A DNA stretch of 64,000 nucleotides from Muribaculum sp. GTDB lineage: Bacteria > Bacteroidota > Bacteroidia > Bacteroidales > Muribaculaceae. The DNA is taken from positions 1-64,000 of the forward strand of contig JAMPGE010000004.1 in assembly GCA_023664085.1 (NCBI GenBank). Direction: 5' to 3'. The position numbers were made by a program, and so were the translations under genes. The notes below the pieces were generated by a model that was given only the letters and a program-made list of their open reading frames with translations, made no database searches and was not told the DNA's origin. Shown piece after piece: positions 15,587-23,729 of the stretch; the stretch's first letter is position 1, and each line of letters opens with the position of its first letter.

Positions 15587-15967
15587 TTAGATGTTTGTGA
15601 GATACTTGTTGAACCGTATCGACTCGCGAAGCACTTCGTTTATATGCACAGCGCGTTGTGTCAGTGCGAAGACTGTTTCAGCGATGTTGTCTGCACCGTG
15701 AAGTGCCTTATCAGTAAGACCGAAGCCAAGAAGCGTTGCGAAGTTCTTGATGTTGCGCTTGATAGCACGTTCTTTCAGCATCAGTGTTTCGTATGCCAAT
15801 TCATACCGTGCATAGTCGTTGTCATCAGCGACTTCACGTTCAACACCGTTGATGACTTGAACTGTGAACTTCATTGAATACTGCGCTTCGTTGCGTTCTT
15901 TCAGTGCTTGCAGATACTCGCTTTTCAGTTGGTCGAGTTCGTAAGCTTGTTCGATGATAGTTTTCAT
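15587..15967 (-). CDS. Hypothetical protein, first gene of the early leftward operon
   Basis: This 126-residue, predicted helical protein has no recognised domain. As the first gene after the leftward promoter at 16062-16093, it is expected to be expressed earliest on induction, a position often taken by small regulators or host-takeover proteins. CAACGCAAT lies directly before its ATG. Confidence 0.65.
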   Translation of the reverse strand: MKTIIEQAYELDQLKSEYLQALKERNEAQYSMKFTVQVINGVEREVADDNDYARYELAYETLMLKERAIKRNIKNFATLLGFGLTDKALHGADNIAETVFALTQRAVHINEVLRESIRFNKYLTNI

Positions 15968-15983
15968 ATTGCGTTGAAATTTG

Positions 15984-16014
15984 TTGTCTGTTAAACACTA
16001 ATTTTGTATCTTTG
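15984..16014 (+). promoter_or_regulatory. Rightward promoter of the lysogeny operon
   Basis: A TTG at 15984-15986 and TATCTTTG at 16007-16014 are separated by 20 bases, fitting the Bacteroidetes -33/-7 pattern. Transcription would start near 16021, inside the inverted repeat at 16016-16035, leaving a leader of about 135 bases before the repressor gene. Confidence 0.65.
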
Positions 16015-16015
16015 C

Positions 16016-16035
16016 ACGCTAACTTTTGTTAGCGT
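16016..16035. promoter_or_regulatory. Putative operator (inverted repeat)
   Basis: A perfect inverted repeat with 8-bp arms and a 4-base spacer (ACGCTAAC-TTTT-GTTAGCGT) lies immediately downstream of the rightward -7 box, at the expected start site. Related half-sites with TTTTGTTGG occur at 16076-16085 (inside the leftward promoter spacer) and, inverted, near 16110-16118. Together they look like a repressor operator cluster. Confidence 0.55.
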
Positions 16036-16061
16036 TGCACTCACTTTCGTGATTGACTCTG

Positions 16062-16093
16062 CAAAGATAAACACTTTTGTTGGTTCTCACAAA
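16062..16093 (-). promoter_or_regulatory. Leftward early promoter
   Basis: On the minus strand, TTTG (16093-16090) and TATCTTTG (16069-16062) are separated by exactly 20 bases, a full match to the Bacteroidetes consensus. Transcription would start near 16055 and read the early operon. The spacer contains the half-site AACACTTTTGTTGGT, so bound repressor would block it. Confidence 0.75.
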
Positions 16094-16158
16094 TTATTTT
16101 GATGATTTCCCAACAAAAAAATTGCCAAATTCTTTACCGCGTTAATTATCAGTGACTT

Positions 16159-16491
16159 ATGAAAGGACAAAAAATTAAAGAAATTTTACGCAACGAGGGC
16201 TTCACGCTGTCTGAAGTCGCTTCTCTGCTCGGTTTTGATAACGACCAACGACTGCACAGCGCATTGAAGTCAGACGATGTGAAAAGCGGCCTGATTGAAG
16301 ATATAGCACGCGTCACCAACAAAAGTGTTGGTTTCTTTTACGGTCTACCGGTCTGCATCAACGACCACGGAATACTTGACAGCGACAATGCAACGTACAA
16401 CGAAACCGAAATTTCTGTGCGTTTCATCGGTCTGCTTGAAAAGAAAGATGAACAGATTGACCGCCTGATTGGTCTGCTTGAAAGAAAATAA
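16159..16491 (+). CDS. Phage repressor (HTH protein)
   Basis: The 110-residue protein starts with a helix-turn-helix (residues 6-50: IKEILRNEGFTLSEVASLLG, then VTNKSVGFFYGLPV) and ends in a predicted coiled coil with the repeat IGLLEKK/IGLLERK, likely for oligomerisation. It is the first gene rightward of the operator region and faces the early operon, the position of a CI-type repressor. It lacks a LexA-like autoprotease domain, so induction would need another signal. A sequence matching an operator half-site lies within its own coding region at 16315-16332. Confidence 0.75.
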   Translation: MKGQKIKEILRNEGFTLSEVASLLGFDNDQRLHSALKSDDVKSGLIEDIARVTNKSVGFFYGLPVCINDHGILDSDNATYNETEISVRFIGLLEKKDEQIDRLIGLLERK

Positions 16492-16496
16492 CTGAT

Positions 16497-17000
16497 ATGA
16501 AAGTAAATGTTCAAGACTTCACCGCACGCTTCTGCGGTAGCGGTGAATACCGTCACGGTGTTTATGTGCCTGAAGACGTGCGTCTGCTTCTGATGCAATG
16601 TTCGCTGTCAGGTGATGAGTTCTGCGAAGTGTCTGATAACATCTTCGATGTGATTGAAGATGCGAAACGCACTGATGAACTGCGCACGATGCAGTATAAC
16701 AACATCAGCGAGCTTCGTCTTGCCGGTATGAAAGCCGAAAGTGATGATGATGATGACAGTGCGATTGAATTGTATGCCGAAGCAATCGAAATGGGCGAAG
16801 CATCACAGTTTGACTTGCTGCACGCGTATCGTCACGCATACGACCGCATCATCATATTATTGTCACGCACGCGTGCGTATGCGCGTGAAGCATCTTATAT
16901 CGAACGTCTGCTGAAGCATCAACTTCAGGATGCCGACCGTGAGCGTCTGACTGCGCGACTTGAAAAGACTTTGACAAAACTTAATAGATTACAGAAATGA
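16497..17000 (+). CDS. Hypothetical lysogeny-operon protein, possibly TPR-like
   Basis: This 167-residue protein has an acidic run (DDDDDS near residue 84) inside helices that resemble tetratricopeptide repeats (AIELYAEAIEMGEASQFDLL), and a basic helical C-terminus. It starts 5 bases after the repressor stop and overlaps the lipoprotein gene by 4 bases. As it should be expressed in the lysogen, roles in immunity or host benefit are possible. Confidence 0.6.
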   Translation: MKVNVQDFTARFCGSGEYRHGVYVPEDVRLLLMQCSLSGDEFCEVSDNIFDVIEDAKRTDELRTMQYNNISELRLAGMKAESDDDDDSAIELYAEAIEMGEASQFDLLHAYRHAYDRIIILLSRTRAYAREASYIERLLKHQLQDADRERLTARLEKTLTKLNRLQK

Positions 17001-17491
17001 AGAAATTACTGATGTGTTTGTTTGCCGCATTGTGTCTGACTGCGTGCGGTGACGATGATGAACCGAAGATTGAAGACAAACTTGATGCAGAAGCCGCAAG
17101 TATCGCTGCGCATCTGAACGGAACGTTTGAAGCATCATGGGAGTCGTTAGGCTCGACACAGCATGAAGAATTTGTGTTCACGCCATACGCGAAGCCACAG
17201 AAGACCGACATTACCATTCCGGGCGAATACGTCAACATCGACAAGACTGTCACTATCTTCGGCAGTTGTGTTCAAACGACATACTACAACGACCACTTGC
17301 TTGAAGTGTCGAAGAACTATCTTTACACGGTCACAGTGCCGTACACCGGTGCGACACCACGACTGACAGTTTACACACATACAGACGGCTTCATTTACGG
17401 CAATTACAGTGTTTACGACTTGCGCAACGTCACGTCTTCAGCATTTGAAATGTCGTATGACGGTAGTTACAGAAACTTTGTGAAGCGATGA
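16997..17491 (+). CDS. Lipoprotein expressed with the repressor
   Basis: The 164-residue product has a signal peptide with a lipobox (LTAC, Cys17) followed by an acidic CGDDDEP, a Bacteroidetes signal associated with surface export. The mature part is beta-rich, with WESLGSTQHEEFVFTPYAKP. It overlaps the genes on both sides by 4 bases. Phage lipoproteins made during lysogeny often block entry of related phages, so superinfection exclusion is the leading guess. Confidence 0.75.
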   Translation: MKKLLMCLFAALCLTACGDDDEPKIEDKLDAEAASIAAHLNGTFEASWESLGSTQHEEFVFTPYAKPQKTDITIPGEYVNIDKTVTIFGSCVQTTYYNDHLLEVSKNYLYTVTVPYTGATPRLTVYTHTDGFIYGNYSVYDLRNVTSSAFEMSYDGSYRNFVKR

Positions 17492-17757
17492 GCAAGACAC
17501 GCAATTACAGTCAAGACACACTTGATGTCATGGAGCGTTTCTTCGTTGCGCTTGAAGCGTGCAAAGAAAGCAAGGTCATCAATACAGTTGCTGAATACTG
17601 CGAACAGAACAACATCGCGTCTGATGCGCTGTATCGTCAACGTAAGCATCGCGAAAAGGGTTTGTTTGAAATAGGGTGGGCGGTGCCTCTGATACGCTCT
17701 TGCGGTGTGTCTGCGCGTTGGCTTCTGACAGGTGTCGGCTCGATGTTCGCCCAATAA
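17488..17757 (+). CDS. Helix-turn-helix protein, last gene of lysogeny operon
   Basis: The 89-residue protein has an HTH-like layout, with VAEYCEQNNIASDALYRQR and the ending VSARWLLTGVGSMF, which is typical of Bacteroides phage-type XRE regulators (compare SPEWLLTGEG). It overlaps the lipoprotein gene by 4 bases and converges on the integrase, separated by a bidirectional terminator. It may regulate the integrase or the early operon. Confidence 0.65.
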   Translation: MSKTRNYSQDTLDVMERFFVALEACKESKVINTVAEYCEQNNIASDALYRQRKHREKGLFEIGWAVPLIRSCGVSARWLLTGVGSMFAQ

Positions 17758-17762
17758 ACGAC

Positions 17763-17794
17763 AACAGCGTGACGATTGATTTCGCCACGCTGTT
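17763..17794. terminator. Bidirectional terminator between lysogeny operon and integrase
   Basis: A 9-bp perfect stem (17763-17771 with 17786-17794) sits between the convergent HTH and integrase genes and is followed by TTTTGTCTTC on the plus strand. It ends the rightward operon 6 bases after its last stop codon and probably also stops integrase transcription. Confidence 0.7.
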
Positions 17795-17813
17795 TTGTCT
17801 TCTGTCTGATGTG

Positions 17814-18992
17814 TCAGTCTTCTTTCTGTTCTGTGCTGTTGTCTGTGCTGAATACGTCAGGAATACGCGACACAGCCGCTTGCTTGTTCTTGTCAAGCAC
17901 TTTCGCGTATATCTGTGTCGTTGTCAGTTCACGATGTCCCAAAAGTTTTGAAACTGTGTATATGTCTGTGCCGAGATCAAGCATCAGAACTGCGAATGTG
18001 TGTCGACCACAGTGAAACGTGATGTTCTTGTCGATGCCGGCACGCAAGCACCACACCCTGATTGATTGATTTGTGTCACCGGGGTAGCGAATGTCACCAA
18101 AGACATGGTCTGTCGATTTGCCACGCGGTGTGTCGATGAGTGCTGCTGCTTGCGGACTGATGTCAAGATACTCCTGACCGCCGGTTTTTTTCTGCTTGAA
18201 GACAAGTCGCACATAATCGCCTTGTCGCTGAACTTCGCCCCACGTCAATTTGATGATGTCGCTTCTGCGCAAGCCGGTCAGACACGAAAACAGAAACGCA
18301 CGCTTGATTTCAGGAAAGTCACAGTCTGCTGCTGCAAGTTTGCGCACTTCTTCAAGCGTCAAGTATTGACGAGTGCCTTCTTCGGCTTTGAAGCCGGTGA
18401 TGCCGCGAATTGGGTTGTGAGCGATGATGCGGTCTTCATACGCTTGATTTAGACAAGCGCGAAGTTTGTTGAAGTATGACTGCTTCGAGTTCTGCGACAA
18501 CGGTCGCTTGTCTTTGCGCTTTCGCTTGTCTGTCGAAAATGCTTCTGCTTTCGTATCAAGATAGTTTCTGAAGCCTTCAACCCATTGTGGCGTGATGTCT
18601 GCGAATGTAATGTTGTGTCGCGGTTCGTACTTTTCAAGATGCTTCAGACACGACAGCCAATTTCCCCAATTACCGTGACTTTCTTTGCCACGTCTTTTTT
18701 CAGTCATTGCGCGATAATAGTCGAAGAACAGCGTCTGTTCGGCATAACTGTCTTTGAAGCCAAATTCGCCATTCTGAATTTCGACCATTCGCTGTGCTTT
18801 GATTGACTGTGCAAGTTGAAGCGTTGCACGGTTCTTGTCGCGGTCTTCTTTCGTGCGTTCCGGCACAAGATACAGTTTCAGATATTCATTCGTGCGCTTG
18901 TTGTTTCGGCAGATGTCAAGGTATAGCGCGATAAGACCATTGGCACGCTTTCGTTGTCGTAGATAGACAAATTCTTTAGTTACTTTCTTCAT
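17814..18992 (-). CDS. int: Tyrosine recombinase / phage integrase
   Basis: The 392-residue protein has an N-terminal arm-binding region, a SAM-like core-binding domain (about 105-210) and a catalytic domain with Arg in TGLRRSD (about 241), the HxxR box in FHCGRHTFA (about 330) and the nucleophile Tyr in TTTQIYAKV (about 361). It is of the Bacteroidetes integrase type used by phages and conjugative elements. It would integrate and excise this element at the site next to mnmE. CAACGCA directly precedes the start. The only GATC in the prophage segment (17975) lies in this gene. Confidence 0.95.
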   Translation of the reverse strand: MKKVTKEFVYLRQRKRANGLIALYLDICRNNKRTNEYLKLYLVPERTKEDRDKNRATLQLAQSIKAQRMVEIQNGEFGFKDSYAEQTLFFDYYRAMTEKRRGKESHGNWGNWLSCLKHLEKYEPRHNITFADITPQWVEGFRNYLDTKAEAFSTDKRKRKDKRPLSQNSKQSYFNKLRACLNQAYEDRIIAHNPIRGITGFKAEEGTRQYLTLEEVRKLAAADCDFPEIKRAFLFSCLTGLRRSDIIKLTWGEVQRQGDYVRLVFKQKKTGGQEYLDISPQAAALIDTPRGKSTDHVFGDIRYPGDTNQSIRVWCLRAGIDKNITFHCGRHTFAVLMLDLGTDIYTVSKLLGHRELTTTQIYAKVLDKNKQAAVSRIPDVFSTDNSTEQKED

Positions 18993-18999
18993 TGCGTTG

Positions 19000-19202
19000 C
19001 GGTGAATTTTGTTGCGTTTGGTGCGCGTCAGATTTTACGCACCAAAAACGCACCACAAAGATAGCATATATTTAGCACATAGACGCACACTCGCGCAACT
19101 TTTGTTATTTGCGCGTTTATTCATATCTGACTGATATACTTGTTATTTAAGTGCTCTCACGTGCTATCTGCGTGCGTTTTTATTTGCAGGCAAAATCGGC
19201 TC
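19000..19202. other. Likely attachment-site region (phage right end)
   Basis: This gap between the integrase start and the mnmE stop must hold the phage-host junction. It contains an inverted repeat TTTGGTGCG/CGCACCAAA (about 19028-19053), a second one CGCGCAA/TTGCGCG, and two inverted copies of AGATAGCA, as expected for integrase arm and core sites. A minus-strand TATCTTTG at 19056-19063 may be the integrase -7 box. The exact core cannot be set because the other junction is outside the window. Confidence 0.45.
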
Positions 19203-20642
19203 TTACTTTCCGATGCAGAAGCGGGAGAAGATGGTTTGAAGGAGGTCGGCGGTGGTGATTTGGCCGGTGATTTCCGATAGGTGGGAAATGGCTTGCCTTA
19301 CGTCCATGGCTATTAGGTCGGCCATGGTGCCTTGGGTGAGTTGGGCAGTGGCTCTCTCCAGGTCTTCTGCGGCTGCCTTGAGGGCTTTGTAATGACGTGC
19401 ATTGCTTATCACTATGTCGCGGCTCTCTGATGTAGATGCTGCCTTTTGGGCTATGGCTTGTTTTAGTTTCTTTATACTTTCAGGATCAGTGCTGCTTATG
19501 GCTATTGTTTCGGTGCGGTTTCCATTTTGCTGCGATCCGTTGTTATGGACGAGCTTATTCAGAAGGTCTGTTTTGTACTCTTGGTTGTCGGTTATGATAT
19601 CGGTCTTGGTGAAGACCGTGATGATTGGGGTATCATCGGCGATTTTTACTCCTATTTGTTGGAGGATATGCTCTTTTGCAGGCACTTCCTTAAATTGCGG
19701 ATCGGATATGTCTTCAAGCCATAAAATGACGGCGGCCTGAGCGATGCGACTGCGTGCCCGCCGGATGCCTTGGAGTTCGATGGTTTCGTCTGTGTGGTGC
19801 AGCCCGGCTGTGTCGCTGAATCGAAAACGAATTCCGTTGATTTCCGTTGTGGTTTCTATGATGTCTCTTGTGGTGCCCGGAATGTCGGATACGATGGCAA
19901 GCTCGTCTTCTGCGATTGCGTTGAGCAGTGTGGATTTGCCGGCGTTGGGTCTACCGGCAATCACTACGGGTACTCCTTCTTTAAACATTCTGCCTTCTCG
20001 GAACGAGTCGGCAAGACTGCACACCACGTCTCGTGCCTGCATGCACAGCCCAAGCAAGGCTTCGCGATTGGCGAATTCCACGTCTTCTTCCGAGAAATCG
20101 AGTTCGAGTTCAAGCATTGCGGCGAAGTCAATCATTTTTTGACGGATCTCTTCCAACCGGGAAGAAAACAGGCCTGAAGTCTGTGAGATGGCGAGCCGAT
20201 GTGCAGCTTTTGAATCCGCGGCAATAAGGTCGGCGATTCCTTCGGCCTGAGCAAGGTCAAGGCGTCCGTTGATGAATGCTCTTCGCGTGAATTCTCCCGC
20301 CTGGGCCGCTGTAGCTCCGGCATCAATAAGCCGATGGATTACAGTCTGCTGAAGCCAACGTCCTCCATGGATGGAAAATTCCACCACATCTTCGCCGGTA
20401 AATGAGTGCGGGGCAATGAATACCGTGGCGAGCGCTTGGTCAAGAACACTGCCGTCTTCATTTACTATGTTTCCGAGATGGGCCGTATGTGAGGCTACAT
20501 TCTTAAGCGAAACGCCTTTCCATACGGAATCGGCAATACCAAGGGCATTAGGGCCCGATATTCTCACCACAGCTATTCCGCCCTCTCCGGGCGCGGTGGC
20601 AATGGCTGCTATCGTGGGGGTTGAGTCTATTATCTGTCCCAT
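19203..20642 (-). CDS. mnmE: tRNA uridine-5-carboxymethylaminomethyl modification GTPase MnmE
   Basis: The 479-residue protein starts with the formyl-THF-binding N-domain (TIAAIATAPGEGGIAVVRIS), and its helical region is split by a Ras-like G domain with GRPNAGKST, switch II SDTAGL and TKTD. It ends in FCIGK, the invariant C-terminal cysteine motif. With MnmG it modifies U34 of certain tRNAs in the cytoplasm. It overlaps the secreted endonuclease gene upstream by 13 bases. It is intact, so phage integration beside its 3' end has not damaged it. miaA, another tRNA-modification gene, lies 2 kb away. Confidence 0.97.
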   Translation of the reverse strand: MGQIIDSTPTIAAIATAPGEGGIAVVRISGPNALGIADSVWKGVSLKNVASHTAHLGNIVNEDGSVLDQALATVFIAPHSFTGEDVVEFSIHGGRWLQQTVIHRLIDAGATAAQAGEFTRRAFINGRLDLAQAEGIADLIAADSKAAHRLAISQTSGLFSSRLEEIRQKMIDFAAMLELELDFSEEDVEFANREALLGLCMQARDVVCSLADSFREGRMFKEGVPVVIAGRPNAGKSTLLNAIAEDELAIVSDIPGTTRDIIETTTEINGIRFRFSDTAGLHHTDETIELQGIRRARSRIAQAAVILWLEDISDPQFKEVPAKEHILQQIGVKIADDTPIITVFTKTDIITDNQEYKTDLLNKLVHNNGSQQNGNRTETIAISSTDPESIKKLKQAIAQKAASTSESRDIVISNARHYKALKAAAEDLERATAQLTQGTMADLIAMDVRQAISHLSEITGQITTADLLQTIFSRFCIGK

Positions 20643-21448
20643 TCCTTAAACGAGGCTGTTTTTTCTATTTTGATTTCTATCTCATCGGGGAGATTCGGGA
20701 AGAAGTCGAAGCCGGTTAGTTCTTCGAGTTCGTCTACCGTCAACACGTATTGCTGCATATTTCCGGGGCTTGACATATTGGGGTAGACAAAAGCGATGGT
20801 CCGCGGCGGGTCCGCGTAGGGTGCACAGAAGGCTTTGAAGAATGCCGAAGGCACCCGGATCTTGTCGGCACCAATGGTTTTGGTGTCGGTGGGTTCGTAA
20901 ACAGGGCCGGCTACGATCACTATGGCTGAGTCTCGTTGTGCCCAGCGGCGTTCCCGCTTCTCCAAAGTCTGCCATGCTCCTCTGTTGAGGGCTCCGTTTT
21001 GAGGGCATATGTTGGCAAGCACAAAGCAGTCGGACATTGCCTGTTCGCTCCATTTCTGGTCTGCTGCCGGGCAGAGGTGCCCGCGGTCATATCCGGAATT
21101 TTTATAGCTTTCGGAAGCCGGACATCCCTTCAGGCTTTCGTCTTGCCAGAATACGTTCGAACGGCTCACGGGGCCGTCGGTCTCCGAGCCAAGCAATTCC
21201 CATCCCACCCAGTTGGGCGTATGATTCTCGGGATTGAACGATAGCCGGAATCCGGTATAGGTTTTAGGCAGGGATGGAACCGAGGGAGGGATATCCACTC
21301 TGTCGAGATCCTCATAATGCCGGTAATCGCTCCCGGTGGCGGGAATCTCGCCGACATTGGTCGCATTGTCATGTCCGCTGTCAAGGGCACGCACGGCGCA
21401 ACATGTCACGATTGCTATGACTACGAGTGCTATGAAGGTCTTTTTCAT
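20630..21448 (-). CDS. Secreted DNA/RNA non-specific endonuclease (NUC1 family)
   Basis: This 272-residue protein has an N-terminal signal segment and a NUC1/EndA-type His-Me finger nuclease domain, with the catalytic motif YDRGHLCPAAD (about residues 119-129) and the metal-binding helix ANICPQNGALNRGAWQTLE. It would cut DNA and RNA outside the cytoplasm, for scavenging or biofilm turnover. A cysteine pair near residue 17 might make it a lipoprotein, but the lipobox is poor. It starts the unit that continues into mnmE. Confidence 0.9.
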   Translation of the reverse strand: MKKTFIALVVIAIVTCCAVRALDSGHDNATNVGEIPATGSDYRHYEDLDRVDIPPSVPSLPKTYTGFRLSFNPENHTPNWVGWELLGSETDGPVSRSNVFWQDESLKGCPASESYKNSGYDRGHLCPAADQKWSEQAMSDCFVLANICPQNGALNRGAWQTLEKRERRWAQRDSAIVIVAGPVYEPTDTKTIGADKIRVPSAFFKAFCAPYADPPRTIAFVYPNMSSPGNMQQYVLTVDELEELTGFDFFPNLPDEIEIKIEKTASFKEWDR

Positions 21449-21534
21449 GTCTGTTTGTTATGTGCTTGGCGGTAGATTTCGTACAAAAATACAAAAAAAT
21501 CACGGTACAATGTGTCTTGTTTGACCAAATTTCT

Positions 21535-21542
21535 TAAATTTG
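21535..21542 (+). promoter_or_regulatory. Putative -7 promoter element for pepT
   Basis: TAAATTTG matches the Bacteroidetes -7 consensus 19 bases before the pepT ATG, which would leave a very short leader. The -33 region is not a clear match, so confidence is moderate. Confidence 0.45.
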
Positions 21543-21561
21543 CAAAAAATTATTCAATACC

Positions 21562-22785
21562 ATGACAGTAACAGATCGATTTCTGAAATTCGTGACCTTT
21601 GATACGCAAAGCGACGAACTGACAAATATGACTCCCTCCACTCCGGGTCAGATGGTTTTTGCCAAATATCTGAAGGAAGAGTTGGAGAAAATGGGCCTTT
21701 CGGAGATAACCCTTGATGACAACGGCTATCTGATGGCCACACTTCCTTCCAACAACGACAAGGATCTGCTGCCCACTGTAGGATTCATCGCCCATCTCGA
21801 CACTGCGCCCGACATGAGCGGCAAGCACGTGAATCCCCGCATAGTCAAAAACTATGACGGCAAGGATATCGTGCTCAATGAGCAGCAGCAGATCGTGTTG
21901 AGCCCCTCGGAATTCCCCGAGATGCTCAACTATCTCGGTCAGGACCTTATCGTCACCGACGGCACTACCCTGCTGGGTGCCGATGATAAAGCGGGCATTG
22001 CCGAAATCATCTCCGCAGTGGCATATCTTCAGGAGCATCCCGAAATCAAACACGGCAAAATCCGCATTGCCTTTAACCCCGATGAAGAAATCGGCAAAGG
22101 TGCCCACAAATTCAACGTGGAGCAATTCGGAGCCGATTTTGCCTATACGATGGACGGCGGCACCATAGGCCAGCTTGAGTTTGAAAATTTCAACGCCGCA
22201 GCCGCCAAGATCACCATCAAGGGCCGAAACGTGCATCCCGGCACCGCCAAACATAAGATGATCAACTCCATTCGTGTGGCCAACCAATTCGCTGCCATGC
22301 TTCCCCGCTGGGAGACTCCCGAGCACACCGAAGGATACGAAGGCTTCTATCATCTGGTGGGCATCAACGGCACCGTAGAGGAGACATCCCTTACCTACAT
22401 CATCCGCGACCATGACCGCGCCCGCTTTGAGAGCCGCAAGAAGGAAATCGAGCATCTCGTACGCAAGACCAACGAGGAATATCCCGGATGCTGCAGCGTT
22501 GAGATCACCGACCAATATTACAATATGCGCGAAAAGATCGAGCCCGTGATGCACATTATCACACTGGCCGAGGAGGCTATGCGCGAAGCAGGAGTGGAGC
22601 CCCTTGTGGATCCCATCCGCGGCGGTACGGACGGTGCTCAGCTCTCATTCAAAGGTCTGCCGTGTCCCAACATCTTTGCCGGAGGAGAAAACTTCCACGG
22701 CCGTTATGAATACGTACCCATCCCCTCTATGGAAAAAGCCATGGAAGTGATCGTAAACATATGTAAACTCATCGCTTCCAAGTGA
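21562..22785 (+). CDS. pepT: Peptidase T (tripeptide aminopeptidase)
   Basis: This 407-residue M20B metallopeptidase shows the zinc and catalytic residues expected for PepT: His and Asp in AHLDTAPD, Asp in GADDKAGIA, the Glu pair in DEEIGKG, and RNVHPGTAK in the lid domain. It removes N-terminal residues from tripeptides in the cytoplasm. The length equals that of the E. coli enzyme. Its stop overlaps the GTG start of miaA by 4 bases. Confidence 0.97.
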   Translation: MTVTDRFLKFVTFDTQSDELTNMTPSTPGQMVFAKYLKEELEKMGLSEITLDDNGYLMATLPSNNDKDLLPTVGFIAHLDTAPDMSGKHVNPRIVKNYDGKDIVLNEQQQIVLSPSEFPEMLNYLGQDLIVTDGTTLLGADDKAGIAEIISAVAYLQEHPEIKHGKIRIAFNPDEEIGKGAHKFNVEQFGADFAYTMDGGTIGQLEFENFNAAAAKITIKGRNVHPGTAKHKMINSIRVANQFAAMLPRWETPEHTEGYEGFYHLVGINGTVEETSLTYIIRDHDRARFESRKKEIEHLVRKTNEEYPGCCSVEITDQYYNMREKIEPVMHIITLAEEAMREAGVEPLVDPIRGGTDGAQLSFKGLPCPNIFAGGENFHGRYEYVPIPSMEKAMEVIVNICKLIASK

Positions 22786-23654
22786 GCACGAAGCTTCTCA
22801 CCGAACGCGAACTTATAGTAATCACAGGGCCGACTGCCTCCGGGAAGTCGGCTCTGGCTATTGAGATGGCCCAACGGCTTGATACGGAGATTATTTCGGC
22901 CGACAGCCGCCAGATCTACCGCGATATCCCCATTGCCACCGCCCAGCCATCGGCAGCAGATTTGGCTCTGGTGCGTCATCACCTTATCGGCAGCCATCCT
23001 CTTGAGGCATATTTCAGCGCTTCCGAATTCGAACAGACTGCCCTTCGGATATGCGGGGAGCTTTGGCGGCAGGGACGCACCCCTATCGTATGCGGTGGCT
23101 CGATGATGTATGTCGACGCTCTTTGCTACGGTTTGGACGATATTCCCACCGTAAGCCAAAGGGTACGCTCCGAGCTGCAGGCGCTCCACCTTCGGCTTGG
23201 CGACGAATGGCTGCTATCGGAACTTCGCACACTCGATCCGGAATATTACGAACGTGTGGATCGAAGGAATCTTAAACGAGTGTTTCACGCCGTGGAAATA
23301 AGTATGGAAGCGGGAGCACCCTATTCATCTTTTCTAACAGGCACCCGGCGCGATCGGCCGTTTAAGATCCGCCGACACGAAATAAACCTTGACAGACAGG
23401 AGTTGTTCGCCCGCATTAACAGCCGCGTGGTGACGATGGTGGAAAGCGGATTGGTGGAGGAAGTGAAGAGAGTGGCCCATAAACGTCATCTCAATTCCAT
23501 GAACACTGTAGGAGTAAAGGAGATTCTGGACCATCTTGATGGCAAAATGAGTCTGGAGGAGGCAATAGCCAGAATCCAGAAAAACACCCGTGTCTTTGCC
23601 AAGAAACAACTCACATGGCTAAAAAAATCAGGTCTCGGACACTCCGAAACCTGA
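22782..23654 (+). CDS. miaA: tRNA dimethylallyltransferase MiaA
   Basis: The 290-residue protein has the P-loop GPTASGKS (residues 15-22), then [10 protein letters not shown] and an [10 protein letters not shown] region typical of MiaA, which transfers a dimethylallyl group to A37 of tRNAs reading UNN codons. Translation starts at a GTG that overlaps the pepT stop (GTGA), so it is translationally coupled. The stop codon lies inside the terminator hairpin at 23628-23654. The product is slightly shorter than the family mean but appears complete. Confidence 0.97.
   Translation: MSTKLLTERELIVITGPTASGKSALAIEMAQRLDTEIISADSRQIYRDIPIATAQPSAADLALVRHHLIGSHPLEAYFSASEFEQTALRICGELWRQGRTPIVCGGSMMYVDALCYGLDDIPTVSQRVRSELQALHLRLGDEWLLSELRTLDPEYYERVDRRNLKRVFHAVEISMEAGAPYSSFLTGTRRDRPFKIRRHEINLDRQELFARINSRVVTMVESGLVEEVKRVAHKRHLNSMNTVGVKEILDHLDGKMSLEEAIARIQKNTRVFAKKQLTWLKKSGLGHSET
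23628..23654 (+). terminator. Terminator overlapping the miaA stop
   Basis: The arms TCAGGT/ACCTGA and TCGGA/TCCGA form a hairpin with a 3-base loop that includes the miaA stop codon. A T-rich stretch (TCATTTTGT) follows. Confidence 0.6.
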
Positions 23655-23729
23655 TCTGATTCATTTTGTAAAAAGGTTACGTATGCGGCAGCTGCCTCCT
23701 TCTTATTGGAAGGATCGGGACGTATATAG

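Larger units (their letters stand above)
1..19200. mobile_element. Integrated temperate phage (one end)
   Basis: The segment carries an integrase, a repressor control region with divergent operons, RecT, DnaC-like and replisome-organizer replication genes, SSB, and many short overlapping genes with phage-like arrangement. Its base usage differs from the host: GATC occurs once by eye (17975), while flanking host DNA has it roughly every 200 bases. The right boundary must lie between the integrase start (18992) and the mnmE stop (19203). The left end, and any structural genes, lie outside the window, so an integrative element other than a phage is not fully excluded. Confidence 0.88.
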
